Shown: positions 18,857 through 28,906 of the stretch, piece by piece
How positions within the stretch are numbered: the first letter of the stretch is position 1
How the letters are laid out: each line of letters begins with the position of its first letter
NCBI RefSeq assembly: GCF_004359215.1
Contig: NC_090621.1
Location: forward strand, 2,752,587-2,782,769
From: Bremia lactucae
Taxonomy: Eukaryota > Oomycota > Peronosporomycetes > Peronosporales > Peronosporaceae
Direction of reading: 5' to 3'
Length of the DNA: 30,183 bases
Notes under the pieces: model-generated
Database searches by the model: none
What the model saw: the letters and a program-made list of their open reading frames with translations, nothing else
Told to the model about the DNA's origin: nothing
Translations under genes and position numbers: made by a program

Positions 18857-19516
18857 ATGCGCGCAAAGCGCACTGAAAAGGACAAAACAAATGAGTCAGC
18901 AGAGGAATTTCTCCTGACTCGAGAATCAGTAATCCGTTTCGTACAGGATTCCATTGCTTACGCAGTGGACCGTCAGAAACGGAACGCAGACAAACAGGGA
19001 TCAGCAAACGTTCTTTCATTTGAAATAAATGACCTATTACTACTCTCTACGGTAAACTTACCTAAGCGTGTAGTCACTAATGTGGGTAGCAGTAAATTAC
19101 TACCCAAGGTCATTGGGCCTTTCCATGTACTGCATCGCAGAGGCAATGCGTACACAATAGAATTGCCACGTAGGATGCGAACGCATCCTACGTTTTACGT
19201 AGGTCGGCTCCGCCCGTACCAGCATTACGCGGTTTTTTCCGAGCACGGATCTGACCACCCTTTTCAAAAATCCCTCAGAGAATTTTGTGGTCACAAACCA
19301 GATTGTCATGTTGTATATGAAGATTTTCATGCCGGGCCTGAAGATTCTCAAAACCGCGATGAGCTGACGAAAGCTCACACGAAGAGTGTGATATTTCCGT
19401 TCCCACTCGAACATGGAAAACGCTCTCTTCGAACGGTTGAAAGACCGTTCGATATCGTGAGCCAGCACCGTCTTCTCCAACGAGCGACGCTTACCTCGCC
19501 CCTGATTAAGACTTAA
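18857..19516 (+). pseudogene. G1 integrase C-terminus (GPY/F module) and pol tail
   Basis: The 219-codon frame contains SIAYAVDRQKRNADKQGS and the GPY/F-type module KVIGPFHVLHRRGNAYTIEL followed by HPTFYVGRLRPYQ. The tail beyond residue 120 is hydrophilic, without a chromodomain pattern. It ends at the TAA 19514-19516, overlapping by three bases at most with the facing antisense stop at 19506-19508. It is separated from the catalytic domain by a break at 18790-18857. Confidence 0.75.
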
Positions 19517-19912
19517 GACCCTCCTCTAAATTATGGAGGAAGTTGTCGAGTTTGTCGATCTTCGACTCTATGTCCGACATATTGGTCGGATCTAATGTAC
19601 CCTCCTCCGCCACAACTATCGGTGGGTTCCCACGGTGGTCAACGTTTCCTTTTGGAACGTATTCAAGATCATTATGATGTGAAGGAGCAGCATACGGGTT
19701 ATCTCCTTCGCATGACAGCTGGGAGCCTCGTTCCCAGGGCCTCGTCCGTCAGTATGACGAGACCCGTCCGATAGATCAGAAGGTCCATCGGAGAACACGC
19801 GCTCCTGGCGCATGTAAATCGATTGCTCAACGTCTATCGTATCGCGCATCTCGATAGAGATGCGAGCCGATCCCCAGGGCGACGATAGGGAATACACATC
19901 CCCTTTTACTTT
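19506..19912 (-). pseudogene. G1 antisense ORF 2
   Basis: Two overlapping minus-strand frames give one coding-like stretch of about 130 codons. The first (about 19912-19616) has SSPWGSARISIEMRDTIDVE and VFSDGPSDLSDGS. The second (about 19749-19506) has HHNDLEYVPKGNVDHRGNPP and SDIESKIDKLDNFLHNLEEG, a probable coiled coil, and ends TAA at 19506-19508. One frameshift around 19690-19710 separates them. The stop lies inside the last codons of sense pol, a tail-to-tail arrangement. The family is unrecognised, and it may be the C-terminal part of antisense ORF 1. Confidence 0.45.
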
Positions 19913-20021
19913 TTTACTTGCTTCGTGTTGTCAACAAAACACGGACAAGAAATCACCCCAAGTGAGGCATGGAAGTCCTGCCTCACGAGACGACCGATGC
20001 AATTAATACATTGCACCGGTT

Positions 20022-20849
20022 AGAGTTCGTTTTCCAAAAATAACGCGAATCGCGTTAAGCCTTTAAAGCCAGGCTTCGCGTCCAATGCCTTTGACATTGC
20101 GGATAAACGCGTTCCAGGCTTGCATCAACGAATTTTTATCTCGCTTGTTGATGCCACTGTACCATCGATGCTTAAGAAAATCATAAAAAAATCTTCTTCA
20201 GCGCGAAAGTTCTTCGCGCTGGGATCAAGGCCATGTAGCTTTGTCGCAATAAATAAGGGATATTTATTGTGAGGGGCAGTCTCTCCAGACAAGCTATTGA
20301 CTAGCCGTTCAAGCAAAAGCCACGGCTTCTTCCAGGGCAAAACGAGACATTTTATTGTCTACGATCCCCTGAGTGGTATCCACTGAAGCAGGGGTACCAC
20401 AAGAACTGTTATTACGATGGCTTACGCCATCGTCATCACCACGACAGGAATATGTGCGGGTGACGGCACGGTAGACGGTGCTGGCGATGAGGAATCATCC
20501 TCATCGTCGGAACCAATCATGCTATAGCAAACGCTATAAGCACGTCTATACGATTGAGCCCCCTCATTCGAAGGCTCATAGTCAGACGCCTAACGATGAT
20601 TGGGCGACTGTTCTGTTATCCCCGAGACGGCCATTTCGTCCGACTCGCATTCGTGGTCGACCCCCAAAGAGGGGTTGTAATCACGTGGCGAATTACAACG
20701 TGCATCCGCAACATCTAGTGTTGCGGGAGGAGATGATACTACGGCAGACGGAACGCTTCCGCAAGGGACAATAATGCGTCGCCCGCGGCTGCATGAACCG
20801 CAGCCGAAGGCGCCGCACTATTCGCATACCGCATGGACTTGTTAACCAT
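20022..20849 (-). pseudogene. G1 antisense ORF 1 (about 275 codons, degenerate)
   Basis: It starts at ATG 20849 (MVNKSMRYANSAAP), a start conserved at 29183 in the other copy. It continues SAAVHAAAGDALLSLA, shifts frame, then VPSAVVSSPPATLDVADA and ECESDEMAVSGITEQSP, a nonsense codon where the other copy has Gln, then IGSDDEDDSSSPAPSTVPSP. The C-terminal half looks globular (LFIATKLHGLDPSAKNFRAE, NKRDKNSLMQAWNAFIRNVK, GLTRFALFLENEL, stop near 20022), again across frameshifts. The order is an Ala-rich and acidic disordered N-terminus, then a helical domain. No family recognised. The 5' end abuts the 3' LTR, which could supply an antisense promoter. Confidence 0.6.
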
Positions 20850-20951
20850 GCGATCAAATAAAAATGATGGTTTTGACCAATAAAAATCTTTTTTAATAAA
20901 GTGGTCATATAGTGACCACTCTACCCAATGACAGTCAGATTGATTGTCGTT

Positions 20952-20965
20952 AAAGGGAGGGGGGA
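20952..20965 (+). other. G1 polypurine tract
   Basis: AAAGGGAGGGGGGA sits directly before the 3' LTR. The copy at 29290-29300 has AAAGGGAGGGG in the same place. Confidence 0.8.
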
Positions 20966-21283
20966 TGTAACATGAAATTAACACTTAAGGCTGTTAGTTA
21001 AAATATTATCTAAACGGTAGATAATATTTGGAGAATATTACGTTACATGGTAATATTCTAAAAGCTTATCCATTGGTAGATATAGACCTTTATATCTACT
21101 TGCTCTGCGGTCCAGTTAGCGCTGGACGCGCGTAAAGAGAAATACTGATAAGATTTAATTACATGTTTGTATTAGATTATAATAAAGTTTGTATTGAGTG
21201 ATAGACAAGAAGAACTTAACCATATTAAATACAGCTTACTTTAACCCTCTATAAAGCAAGTGTTATAAAAGAGAAGACTTCCT
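20966..21283 (+). repeat. G1 3' LTR (about 318 bp)
   Basis: It starts TGTAACATGAAAT and matches the 5' LTR to the shared CTTCCT. Compared with the consensus it lacks 15 bp of the terminal hairpin (GGGGTGTATCGTTAC between TGTAAC and ATGAAAT). Confidence 0.85.
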
Positions 21284-21372
21284 GGCGTAGAGACAAGACG
21301 CCTCTCAGAGGCCGGGACAATCACGTCCCCAAATTTTCCAGCTTGTAATGGCTCAGTACCAGACATGGTGTC

Positions 21373-21870
21373 TTAGTCGACATCCGACAAGGCGTTAGAT
21401 GACTCAATTTCCTTGTCCAGCGAACGTTTACGTGTTACTTCACGTGCAATGAAAGGGTTTGACCCGAAATGCTCCGGCGAACTGCCAAAAGTGTCACTAA
21501 TGACACTCAGTATGGTGGTACCTCGGCCTACCACACTCGCTGGACGTAGACGTGCCACTTCACGTATCTCAGGAGTATTGCACCCTTGAGGTCCTGGCGA
21601 ACCGCGAATAGTGTCACTATTGACACTCAGCATGGTGCCACCTCGGCCGACCACACTTGGTGGACTTATTCGTGTACTCCACGTATTATAGGGATATTGC
21701 ACCCTTGATGATTCGGCCTTAGGCCAACAATGCTTTCAGCATTCAGTGAATCGTTATTACAACGAGTGTCACTCGACAGAGTACGTGCCGTTCCACCCCC
21801 TTTTTCTGAGTCGAGCTCAGAATTAATGTTTACAACATTGGAGTTAATTATCTCAGACATTCTCAAATCT
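21373..21870 (-). pseudogene. G3 post-protease linker with tandem repeats
   Basis: The minus frame 21702-21373 holds two 40-residue repeats, one beginning VVGRGGTMLSVNSDTIRGSP and the next VVGRGTTILSVISDTFGSSP. A third, more diverged unit is upstream in another frame (LRPNHQGCNIPIIRGVHE, about 21666-21730). The region before that (SEIINSNVVNINSELDSEKG) is hydrophilic. It corresponds in position to the linker between protease and RT in other Gypsy polyproteins. Function unknown. Confidence 0.5.
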
Positions 21871-22029
21871 AAAGCACTGACAGACTCAGTAAGTTATCCG
21901 CGCCAATAGCGCTTTTGTTGCCTAGCAAAGGTGGGTTTATAACTCTTTAAAGCTTTGCTAACAACATTACGCGTGGTGCCTAAGGTCTTAGACCTCCAAT
22001 AGATTCATAACTCATGGCGTCCAAGCCAG

Positions 22030-22408
22030 GTCATACCAAAGATGAGATTATATATCGAATCCAAATCAAGAACGAGACAGCATTTCATAATGTCAAAGTC
22101 CAGAACCTTTTGCCTAAGCTTAAAGGAACTGGAGGAACAGTGCACGAGTCCCATTTGCTAAGCTAACAGTGATTGTATCAGATTCATGCGCTTTAAGGGC
22201 CTCAATGTATTGTTGATCAAGCATAATTGCAAGACGCCCCTGAGTCAATTAAAATTGACAATGGCTTATCAAAGCCCTTCACAGTCGCTAGATGAAATAA
22301 CAAGCTCGGCTTGTACTCACGCCCCGTGCCATTACGCACCGAGCTAATTGCGGCTATGTCCTGTTTACAATCATCTCCTACAGGCTCAACAGAGCCTAGG
22401 TCTTCCAC
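22030..22408 (-). pseudogene. G3 aspartic protease relic
   Basis: KPLSILIDSGASCNYA at the end of the minus frame 22408-22217 is a canonical Asp-Ser-Gly-Ala retropepsin active site. The downstream strand CCLVLDLDSIYNLIFGMTWL appears at about 22090-22030 after a frameshift. The same elements are in the plus copy at 7860-7960. Confidence 0.65.
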
Positions 22409-23403
22409 AGTAGGGCGCCCCGCACCTACTTGGTATCGACGTTTTCGTGCCTCGTATCAAATTTCTGGTATAGGTCGGAATCGGTGCTCTTTCGAGATAT
22501 ACACGTGTTTCGTAGGGGTAGGCCGGACGAAAACGTTTCGTGCTTCCGCACATATAACATCTACGGATTTTCTTATTATGTTCCACAGCTTGAAAAGCCT
22601 CTTCTTCTTCCTCGACGAGGCATATATTCATGGGTTCTGTTCTATTAGACGGTACACATGTGCTCGAAGCTTGATCGGTAAACAGGCGTGCTGACACAAG
22701 CCGACTTAAAATCGAACTCATCGCGTAGCGCTATGGCAACTGCCTCTTCGAAAGTAGCAGGATGAGACCGGAATAATCCCGTCCGGGCAACGACCTCATT
22801 AAGACCCCACATAAAAACTGATACGACAATTGTTTCGCACCGGGTCTTGATGCATAGATGCAATGAGGTCCTTAACTCCTCGACAAAGTCCTCTAGAGTT
22901 CGTTTACCCTTTTGAGTCACTAGGAGCCGTGCTTGTTAGCGATAAGCCTGATCAGGCGGTGCAAACATGCTGGTCGTTTGCTGTTTCAGCGAATCACATG
23001 AGGGAAAAGCGTCGTTTATGGACGTGGTGCACAATAATGCCCACTCAATGGCTCTACCACCGAGTTTGTTAATGGCCATAACACCTTTTGTCGTTATTTT
23101 AAGATCAAGGCGGAGGCAATGAACATATCCATCTGCTTAATCCAAGAAAGGAGATTTTCTCCCTCTTGCCCCTTAAATGTCTTTGCATTGACGACTAGAG
23201 GGCGAGCAATCGGCTCAGAATCAGGCACAGAGATGTATCTGGCCTACCAGGGAGGATTTATATCGCATGAAGGCTTCAAGACTTGTATGCAGGACCTCTT
23301 TTTCCTCGGATATAATGAACTCTACATGTTTAAGCCCTAATGCATTTTTGAGCTTGTCATGAGATGCGCGTTGCGCCTTTGAAAGCTCTGGAAACTCTTC
23401 CAT
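22386..23403 (-). pseudogene. G3 Gag and zinc knuckle relic
   Basis: The likely start is ATG 23403 (MEEFPELSKAQRASHDKLKN), an amphipathic N-terminus. Capsid pieces follow at 23100-22920 in broken frames (MFAPPDQA), then KRTLEDFVEELRTSLHLCIK and HPATFEEAVAIALRDEFDFK. The knuckle remnant RRCYMCGSTKRFRPAYP has two Cys but has lost the His and last Cys positions. Multiple frameshifts. Homologous to 6830-7440. Confidence 0.6.
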
Positions 23404-23525
23404 TACAGTGAAGGTTGTCTTACAAAGACTCAGGCGTAGATTGACTAAGAGTACTACCAGGTGTAGCGGAGCTACCTCGCTCCTAAAGTCAAAGGAAGAC
23501 TTTAGACTCAGAAAGTCTCTCAATT

Positions 23526-23885
23526 TTATAGAATTAGTAGGTTTAACAACTCAGGGAATCTTACAAGCGTGTAAGCTTAATATAATTCTAGTTCAAGGGA
23601 TATAGGAGTTCGTAGAACCAAGTGGCAACTAGTGCCCAAAGGCTTCTATCTCCTACAGATCAATGCGCAAGCTTTAGGAAGGCACTAAACCCTTTAAGAT
23701 CAAAAGAAGAACTGTACTTTATGTCAGCATTTAAATCTAAATATTATCCTAGTTAATTAAAAATTGATTCCGGCCGCCAAATTTATATCTGGCGGCGACC
23801 ACATTTGTTACCCATAATAAATGGAATTCAAGTAAGTTACTATTTCAGAATAAGATAAAAGGGTATTTTACACATAAAGTTAATG
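23526..23885 (-). repeat. G3 LTR-like repeat, inner copy
   Basis: It shares words with 24600-25110: GAATTA-T-A near the left edge, TTCGTAGA-CAAGTGG and GCCCA in the middle, CTGGCGGC--CCAC, and AAAGGGTAT-TTAC at the right edge. It directly precedes the G3 gag leader on the minus strand. Divergence is high, so the LTR interpretation is tentative. Confidence 0.5.
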
Positions 23886-24443
23886 TACCACAACAACGGT
23901 TCTCCAATTGATGTGTGTTCCATTACACGCGTACTTACTTCATTTATCTTTGGAATTGTTTTAAGTGGCACCACCGGGAAAGTTACATGTCTCAGACTTT
24001 TTAAGTCGATTCTTTGTCTATTAATGGATAGAATTTATCGCTCTGAACAGTTGACATACTGCGGTAAGCGCTATAACGCTCGGTTTGACATCTTATTGTC
24101 AGCAATTGACTTCTTGCATCATTTTACTTTCAAGTTTCAAGTATGTTTTCAAATCACCCGGCTCCAGAATCATCGGTCTGCATTCTTTTCAAATGCATTT
24201 CACCATCCTTTCATGGCATATCTGGTTCGCGTCACTCCTTCTTTTCATTTTAGACAGCATTTGAACAGACCTCTGCACTATCTTTTACTAAACTATTCCG
24301 TACACAAGGCACCTTTAACTAATTTATGCCGGATTTTTGTTGAAAGACTTAGACAGCTTTACCGTTCGCACTATAAAAAAAGCTTGCTAGTTGCACCTAT
24401 ATCACCTAGATTCTTACTTAATTCAAATATGGATACTTATTGA
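23883..24443 (+). CDS. Unassigned 186-codon ORF
   Basis: An open frame rich in Phe, Leu, His and Arg (TSFIFGIVLSGTTGKVTCLR, RPLHYLLLNYSVHKAPLT), without a recognised domain. It lies between two LTR-like repeats. The opposite strand also shows coding-like words (KECRPMILEPGDLKTYLKLE), interrupted by stops, so this ORF may be the shadow of a decayed minus-strand gene. Confidence 0.2.
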   Translation: MYHNNGSPIDVCSITRVLTSFIFGIVLSGTTGKVTCLRLFKSILCLLMDRIYRSEQLTYCGKRYNARFDILLSAIDFLHHFTFKFQVCFQITRLQNHRSAFFSNAFHHPFMAYLVRVTPSFHFRQHLNRPLHYLLLNYSVHKAPLTNLCRIFVERLRQLYRSHYKKSLLVAPISPRFLLNSNMDTY

Positions 24444-24599
24444 TTGAAGAGCGGATCGGTGGTCACTTTCAATGATATCTTATATTGTACAGATTATGGA
24501 AAAATCAGTGGAACAAAATTCAATAATGAAATATTAAACCTTGCAGATAGTATGTTAAAAAAAGCTTAATTACCTCACTCTTTAAGTAAGAGGAAGACT

Positions 24600-25110
24600 T
24601 GTACATCTACAGAATTAATAAAGGCAACAGATCGAAGAGTTTCACAAGCTCGTAGAGCTTAAAGAGTTATGTTTTACGAACTCAATGGTTCGTAGATTCA
24701 AGTGGTACTAAGGCCCATGAGTATGTACCTTTGGAAGGTTTTGTACTCTTACTAATGAAATCGCAAGGGAACCAAGCTTAGTTTATGTTTCTGAATTGTA
24801 TAATTCTGCCAACATATCTAAAAACAGATTCTGTGGTTTGAACATACGCAGATAGTTAATTTCTAGCGGATCTTAAGTCCACCTCCTTACAGCACTCGGG
24901 CAAGATACTAGAATAGTAAAGAAAGGCACTGCAAATTCTCGCGATCGATTTTATATGCAATCAAGTATATTATTCGAGCTGTCGACGAGTTGTCGATTCG
25001 CCTTAGCACCACTTTATTTTACCTGGCGGCTGCCACGTAAACTATCTATTAATAAAAGAAATTTAACGAAAATACCTAAATTAATGAAGAAAAGGGTATC
25101 TTACGCATAG
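24600..25110 (-). repeat. G3 LTR-like repeat, outer copy
   Basis: A longer and more diverged relative of 23526-23885, in the same orientation; see that entry for shared words. The right edge AAAAGGGTATCTTAC at about 25094 would be the LTR start in reverse. Confidence 0.45.
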
Positions 25111-25349
25111 TGTAAATTGTGGCGTCCTTACGGTTTAGCAACCCACAGTCTAATGGGTGTGATAACGTGTACCTTATAACCCCCATCAGACGGTTGAAAT
25201 CGAGTTCTGCATTTCTTCTTAGAGGTTTGATACTCAACAGCTAAATCCACGGTTGTTTTGGCATATATTTTTTCGTATGACAACTAAACGTGGATCTTCG
25301 ATTCCTCGCTACCTTTTAAAGACGGAAAGTATTAGGACTTTGATAGACG

Positions 25350-25740
25350 TACTCCGTACCTAAGCAAAAATAAGGAGTCCCCACCCAACACGCTTTCGCG
25401 TAAATACGAATCCTGCCGGACTCCAAAATCCGTTCCCAGAACATTGGTACATCCTTATCTTAAAATTCAACAACGCATAGGTGCTTCCGTCAAAGCGTTG
25501 GCGGTGCAATAGCACAAAAAGGCCATTTTCGATTGAGTATCGATGCAACCCCGCACGTAGTCATCTCGACATTTACCGTCCAAATGTTATACTCATTGCT
25601 TCCGATAGCTTGTAGCAAAGCCACACACTGTTCATCATTGGCATGTGCCAATTGAATCAAGTAATGGAGTGGTGACGTTACACGTGTGAAATGAGCCAGA
25701 TCCTAATCTCGCCTGCATGATAATGCATCAACCAAAGCAT
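25350..25740 (-). pseudogene. Ankyrin-like coding relic
   Basis: The minus strand reads VTSPLHYLIQLAHANDEQCV followed by ALLQAIGSNEYNIW, close to the ankyrin repeat pattern (TPLHYL..LA......V..LL..G). Then it reads CGVASILNRKWPFCAI to a stop near 25508, and an adjacent frame continues (FDGSTYALLNFKIRMYQCSG). A stop at about 25718 interrupts the upstream side. It may be a broken host gene. Confidence 0.35.
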
Positions 25741-26182
25741 TTTTTTTCAGGCTTTTTTTTTCACCTAAAAAGTTTTATTCAGCAAATGAAAATCAATCGA
25801 GCCATTCTCTGCGAGAGATGAGGCGACTTAGTCGCAGAACCTAAAGGCTCATGATCTGAATAGACTACAAAAAGCTAAGAGACTTGCAGATGTACCCTGA
25901 ATTTGACAAGAACATACTTCATAGTAAGCATCTTCTCGCCACGAAGTATGCTCAGTGTCGTCACAGACAAGCTTGAAAGACCGATCAGGATTGGCAGAGC
26001 CAAAATCGGGGCATGGGCGAGGCTATCCCTTACTGTATTCAAAACGTCATTCTATGTGCTATTCCAGCATCATTTTGATTTCTTAACGTAGATTTGATAA
26101 TGGCCGAGCCATATCCGCGTAATTTTTTGCTACATTTGTGCATATAGTTGGCTAAACTCTGCTACTCACTCAGGTCTTTTGG
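25741..26182. other. Spacer, nothing recognised
   Basis: Unassigned sequence with A- and T-runs at 25741-25760. A short plus frame at 25903-26091 has no motif. Confidence 0.4.
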
Positions 26183-26480
26183 TTCTTAGGAACCGGCCAA
26201 TTAACAACGGATTTAATTGTAGCAGGTTCTGCTCCCAGGCCTGCTTTTCCAAAGACTAACCCTAAGAAGAAAAAATCTTTTGCATTGAAGACGTATTTAG
26301 ATACGTTGTCATACAGCTTATTTGTTCGAAGGCACTTACACACTTCGCAGAATGGGTTTCCACATCAGACCGCCACTTTTCCGTCTAGCTATGAATTAAA
26401 CAGCAAATAAGTATGTGAATCTTCTAGATGATGACGCAATAATTGTGTCACTAGATGTTCAAAATAGCATTAAAAAGCCC
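26183..26480 (+). pseudogene. Possible RT-type relic (non-LTR or DIRS-like)
   Basis: A plus frame is open for 75 codons with no ATG (TTDLIVAGSAPRPAFPKTNP, then KTYLDTLSYSLFVRRHLHTS), ending at TAA 26408. It is followed at about 26428 by LDDDAIIVSLDVQNSIKKP, which resembles motif A of a non-LTR or DIRS-type RT (SLDV-N-F). Later broken words at 26610-26690 (TLGEAAILGIGVCAGIVASL) might belong to the same relic. The assignment rests on one short motif. Confidence 0.25.
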
Positions 26481-26956
26481 TAAAGCGTAACTAGCCAATC
26501 CTACAGCATCCCACTAAGGCTGCTTACCGCTGTAAGCGGATGTCAGTAGCTTGCATGAGCAGCTGATAGTAATAATTGACTAAGTGAAGCGAACCGTTCC
26601 CTCACCAAAACTTTAGGAGAAGCAGCCATTCTAGGAATTGGTGTCTGTGCCGGTATAGTAGCATCATTAAGCTTACTGTAAGCATGTACAAAGCATTTAC
26701 CGTTTTGTTTATGACATAACATGTTGGTGTCGAATCATTCCAGCCTCGTGCTTAACACAGAAGAATTCATCAATGACGTCACACTGCTCGTTTGGTGAAC
26801 GCCAGTAAAATATCTGATTCCAGTAACCAAGTCAATGTAATGATGCACACTTCTATGCGGACGGTTAATTGTGACACACCACGTCTCGGAATTTTGGAAC
26901 TTAAGAAGAGAATCGATTCGAAGGATCGTTAATGATCGCTGATCCACTCCACACAT
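26481..26956. other. Degenerate region, origin unclear
   Basis: A minus frame at 26956-26735 (WCVTINRPHRSVHHYIDLVT) and broken plus frames are present, with no secure family. Confidence 0.3.
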
Positions 26957-27232
26957 TTAATGCGTGCTGGGCATAAGCGCGAACATCACGCTGTCATGCT
27001 TGAGTTTCAGAAGCTCCGATCGAGCTCTGAACTCAGCCCTAGGAAAATTAGAGGTCTGTTTTTTTAGCCGAGTTTTAAAAGCCCCTAGCAACCCAATGAC
27101 ATATGGGTCGCGCAACATAAGGTCTAGCGCCCAATTTTTGCCACAGCCTGCCAAATTTGATTGAGCAATGCGACTTGCATTTGCTCGTCGACAATGTGAC
27201 AAGCACTTATCGCATCTGCCAACTTGACGAAT
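26957..27232 (-). pseudogene. G1 Gag fragment, inverted
   Basis: The minus strand aligns with 14330-14600 of the main copy (QSNLAGCGKNWALDLMLRDP, FRARSELLKLK). It joins a plus-strand G1 pol segment at about 27232, a head-to-head junction in which everything from the nucleocapsid to the linker is missing. Confidence 0.75.
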
Positions 27233-27290
27233 CCAGTATCAGGCAGATCTACGTACTCGTCACAAAGGACGATTACGTAACCGACATTCG

Positions 27291-28251
27291 GTCAGCGGTA
27301 ATTTTTGCAGAGAACGAACGGGTTCTCAGCAGCTCATCAATGGACGAAAATGTCCTCGATGAGAAGACTCGGATTGAGAGATACAGTACTCAATCTTGGG
27401 AGTCACTCAAGGGAAATCCTCTATACGAGGATTTAATAGAATTCAGGGATGTATTCCCTGAAGCAGTTCCATGCGAGTTACCTAAGGATAAAGGCACTCG
27501 ACATGAGATCGAGCTCAAACCGGGCTCGAAGTACTGTGTCATGAAGCAGTGGCCACTGCCTCGTGAACAAGTACTTGCGATCGACAAATTCTTTGCCGAT
27601 CGGGTAAAAGCGGGCCATGTGAGGGAATCAACTTCCCCACATAGCTCTCCGACCTTCTGTGTGCGAAAGGCCACAGGAGGGTGGCGGATAGTGCACGCAT
27701 TCAATAAATGAATGCTGCAACGTTACCGGCTCAAACGCCGATACCTAGAGAAGACGTAAATTATCGATGGTATGTCTAAGAGTACCATCTTTTCGTCTAT
27801 GGATCTGGTGGATGAATTTAATAAGATCCTTATGCGTGAATGGGACATCCCGTACACAGCAGTGAGCACTCTCAGCAAGATCTTTTGAAAATGGCTAGTG
27901 ATGCCACATGGGCTTAGTAACGCCCCTGCAACATCTAACAGATGCGTAACAAATCTTTCGAGACCGGTGCGTGAATTCACACTGATTTGTTTTGACGATG
28001 TATTCGTCCATAGCCGGGCCATGGACGGAAAGACGGACGTGGAAGCTCATAAAATTCACGTTCGTCAGGTTCTTACATTTATGCGAAAGCATAAGTTGTA
28101 TGCAATTTTCAAGAAGCGTATATTCGCTCCAAACTTCTTGAGTGAATCGTCAGTAAACAAGGGGTGCTCTTTGACCCCAAAGAGATCAAGGCAAGTACCG
28201 ACTGGCCAGTATCAGTCAATGTCAAGGGAATTAGAAAGTTTATTGGTTTAG
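27291..28251 (+). pseudogene. G1 copy D reverse transcriptase
   Basis: 27291-27708 is base-for-base identical to 16232-16649. One base (C at 16650) is then missing, which shifts the frame, and divergence rises to roughly one base in eight. Motif B survives as PHGLSNAPATSNRC and motif C as ICFDDVFVHS, where FDD is intact. A stop interrupts the motif A-B region near 27886. Non-functional. Confidence 0.8.
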
Positions 28252-28880
28252 CGGCGTAGTTGCACAAGTACTCACGCAGTTGTGCCGAGATGACACTTCA
28301 TCTCTGTCGTCTCTTGAAAAAAGACGAGAAATGAATATGAAACGCTGATTATCAGTGTTCGTTTGAAGGTATCAAGCAAAGCTTGATGCAATCACCCGTC
28401 TTGGCGATTGCAGATCAAGACAGACCATTTCATGTGGTCTGTGACTGTGACTAATGATTTCGCAATCGGCTGCGCGTTAATGCAAACGATACAGACGGCG
28501 CGTAGCATGTCGTCTATTACCAATCGCGCCAGCTGCAACCAGCTGAACGCAATTAGCCAGTACATGACAAGGAACTTCTTGCCATTAAATATGTATTGAC
28601 TAAATATAGGGTCTATCTCCGAGGAGATAGACCGTTCATCGTATATACGGACCATGCGTCATTTCGCACGGCCGTGAACAGCCCATACCTCTCGCAAAGA
28701 ATGGCGAGGTGGCTATCCTTCTTCGCGGAGTATAACTTCTCCGTCGAATATAAACCAGGATGACTTAATGTCGTCACTGATGTGTTATCACGCCGACCCG
28801 ATTTCGAGTCAGCTGTGCACCCAAACAGTGAAAGTGATTTTACTGTTGCAACACTCACTACGAGTGTTCCGTCATCAACC
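28246..28880 (+). pseudogene. G1 copy D RNase H relic
   Basis: It aligns with 17205-17835. FHVVCD and DFAIGCALMQ are recognisable (the main copy has a stop after GCA), as are YIRTMRHF and the SRKEWRGGYPS segment. Stops and frameshifts are frequent. Confidence 0.7.
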
Positions 28881-28906
28881 TTTATTGATGAAATAAAACA
28901 AGCCTA

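Larger units (their letters stand above)
13452..21283 (+). mobile_element. G1 Ty3/Gypsy retrotransposon, nearly complete, inactive
   Basis: The two LTRs (13452-13781 and 20966-21283) bound a 7.2-kb interior with gag, zinc knuckle, protease, linker, RT, RNase H, integrase with zinc domain, and GPY/F module, in Ty3/Gypsy order. Two minus-strand ORFs and a polypurine tract follow. Several nonsense codons and frameshifts disable gag, pol and the antisense ORFs. No chromodomain is visible at the integrase end. No clear target-site duplication is seen. Confidence 0.85.
21284..25110 (-). mobile_element. G3 Gypsy relic, inverted, with LTR-like repeats
   Basis: Reading on the minus strand there are two decayed LTR-like repeats (24600-25110 and 23526-23885), then a gag start at 23403, Gag, zinc knuckle, protease and a repeat-bearing linker. 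The relic is cut at 21284 by the end of the main G1 element. No RT or integrase of this family is present. Confidence 0.55.
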
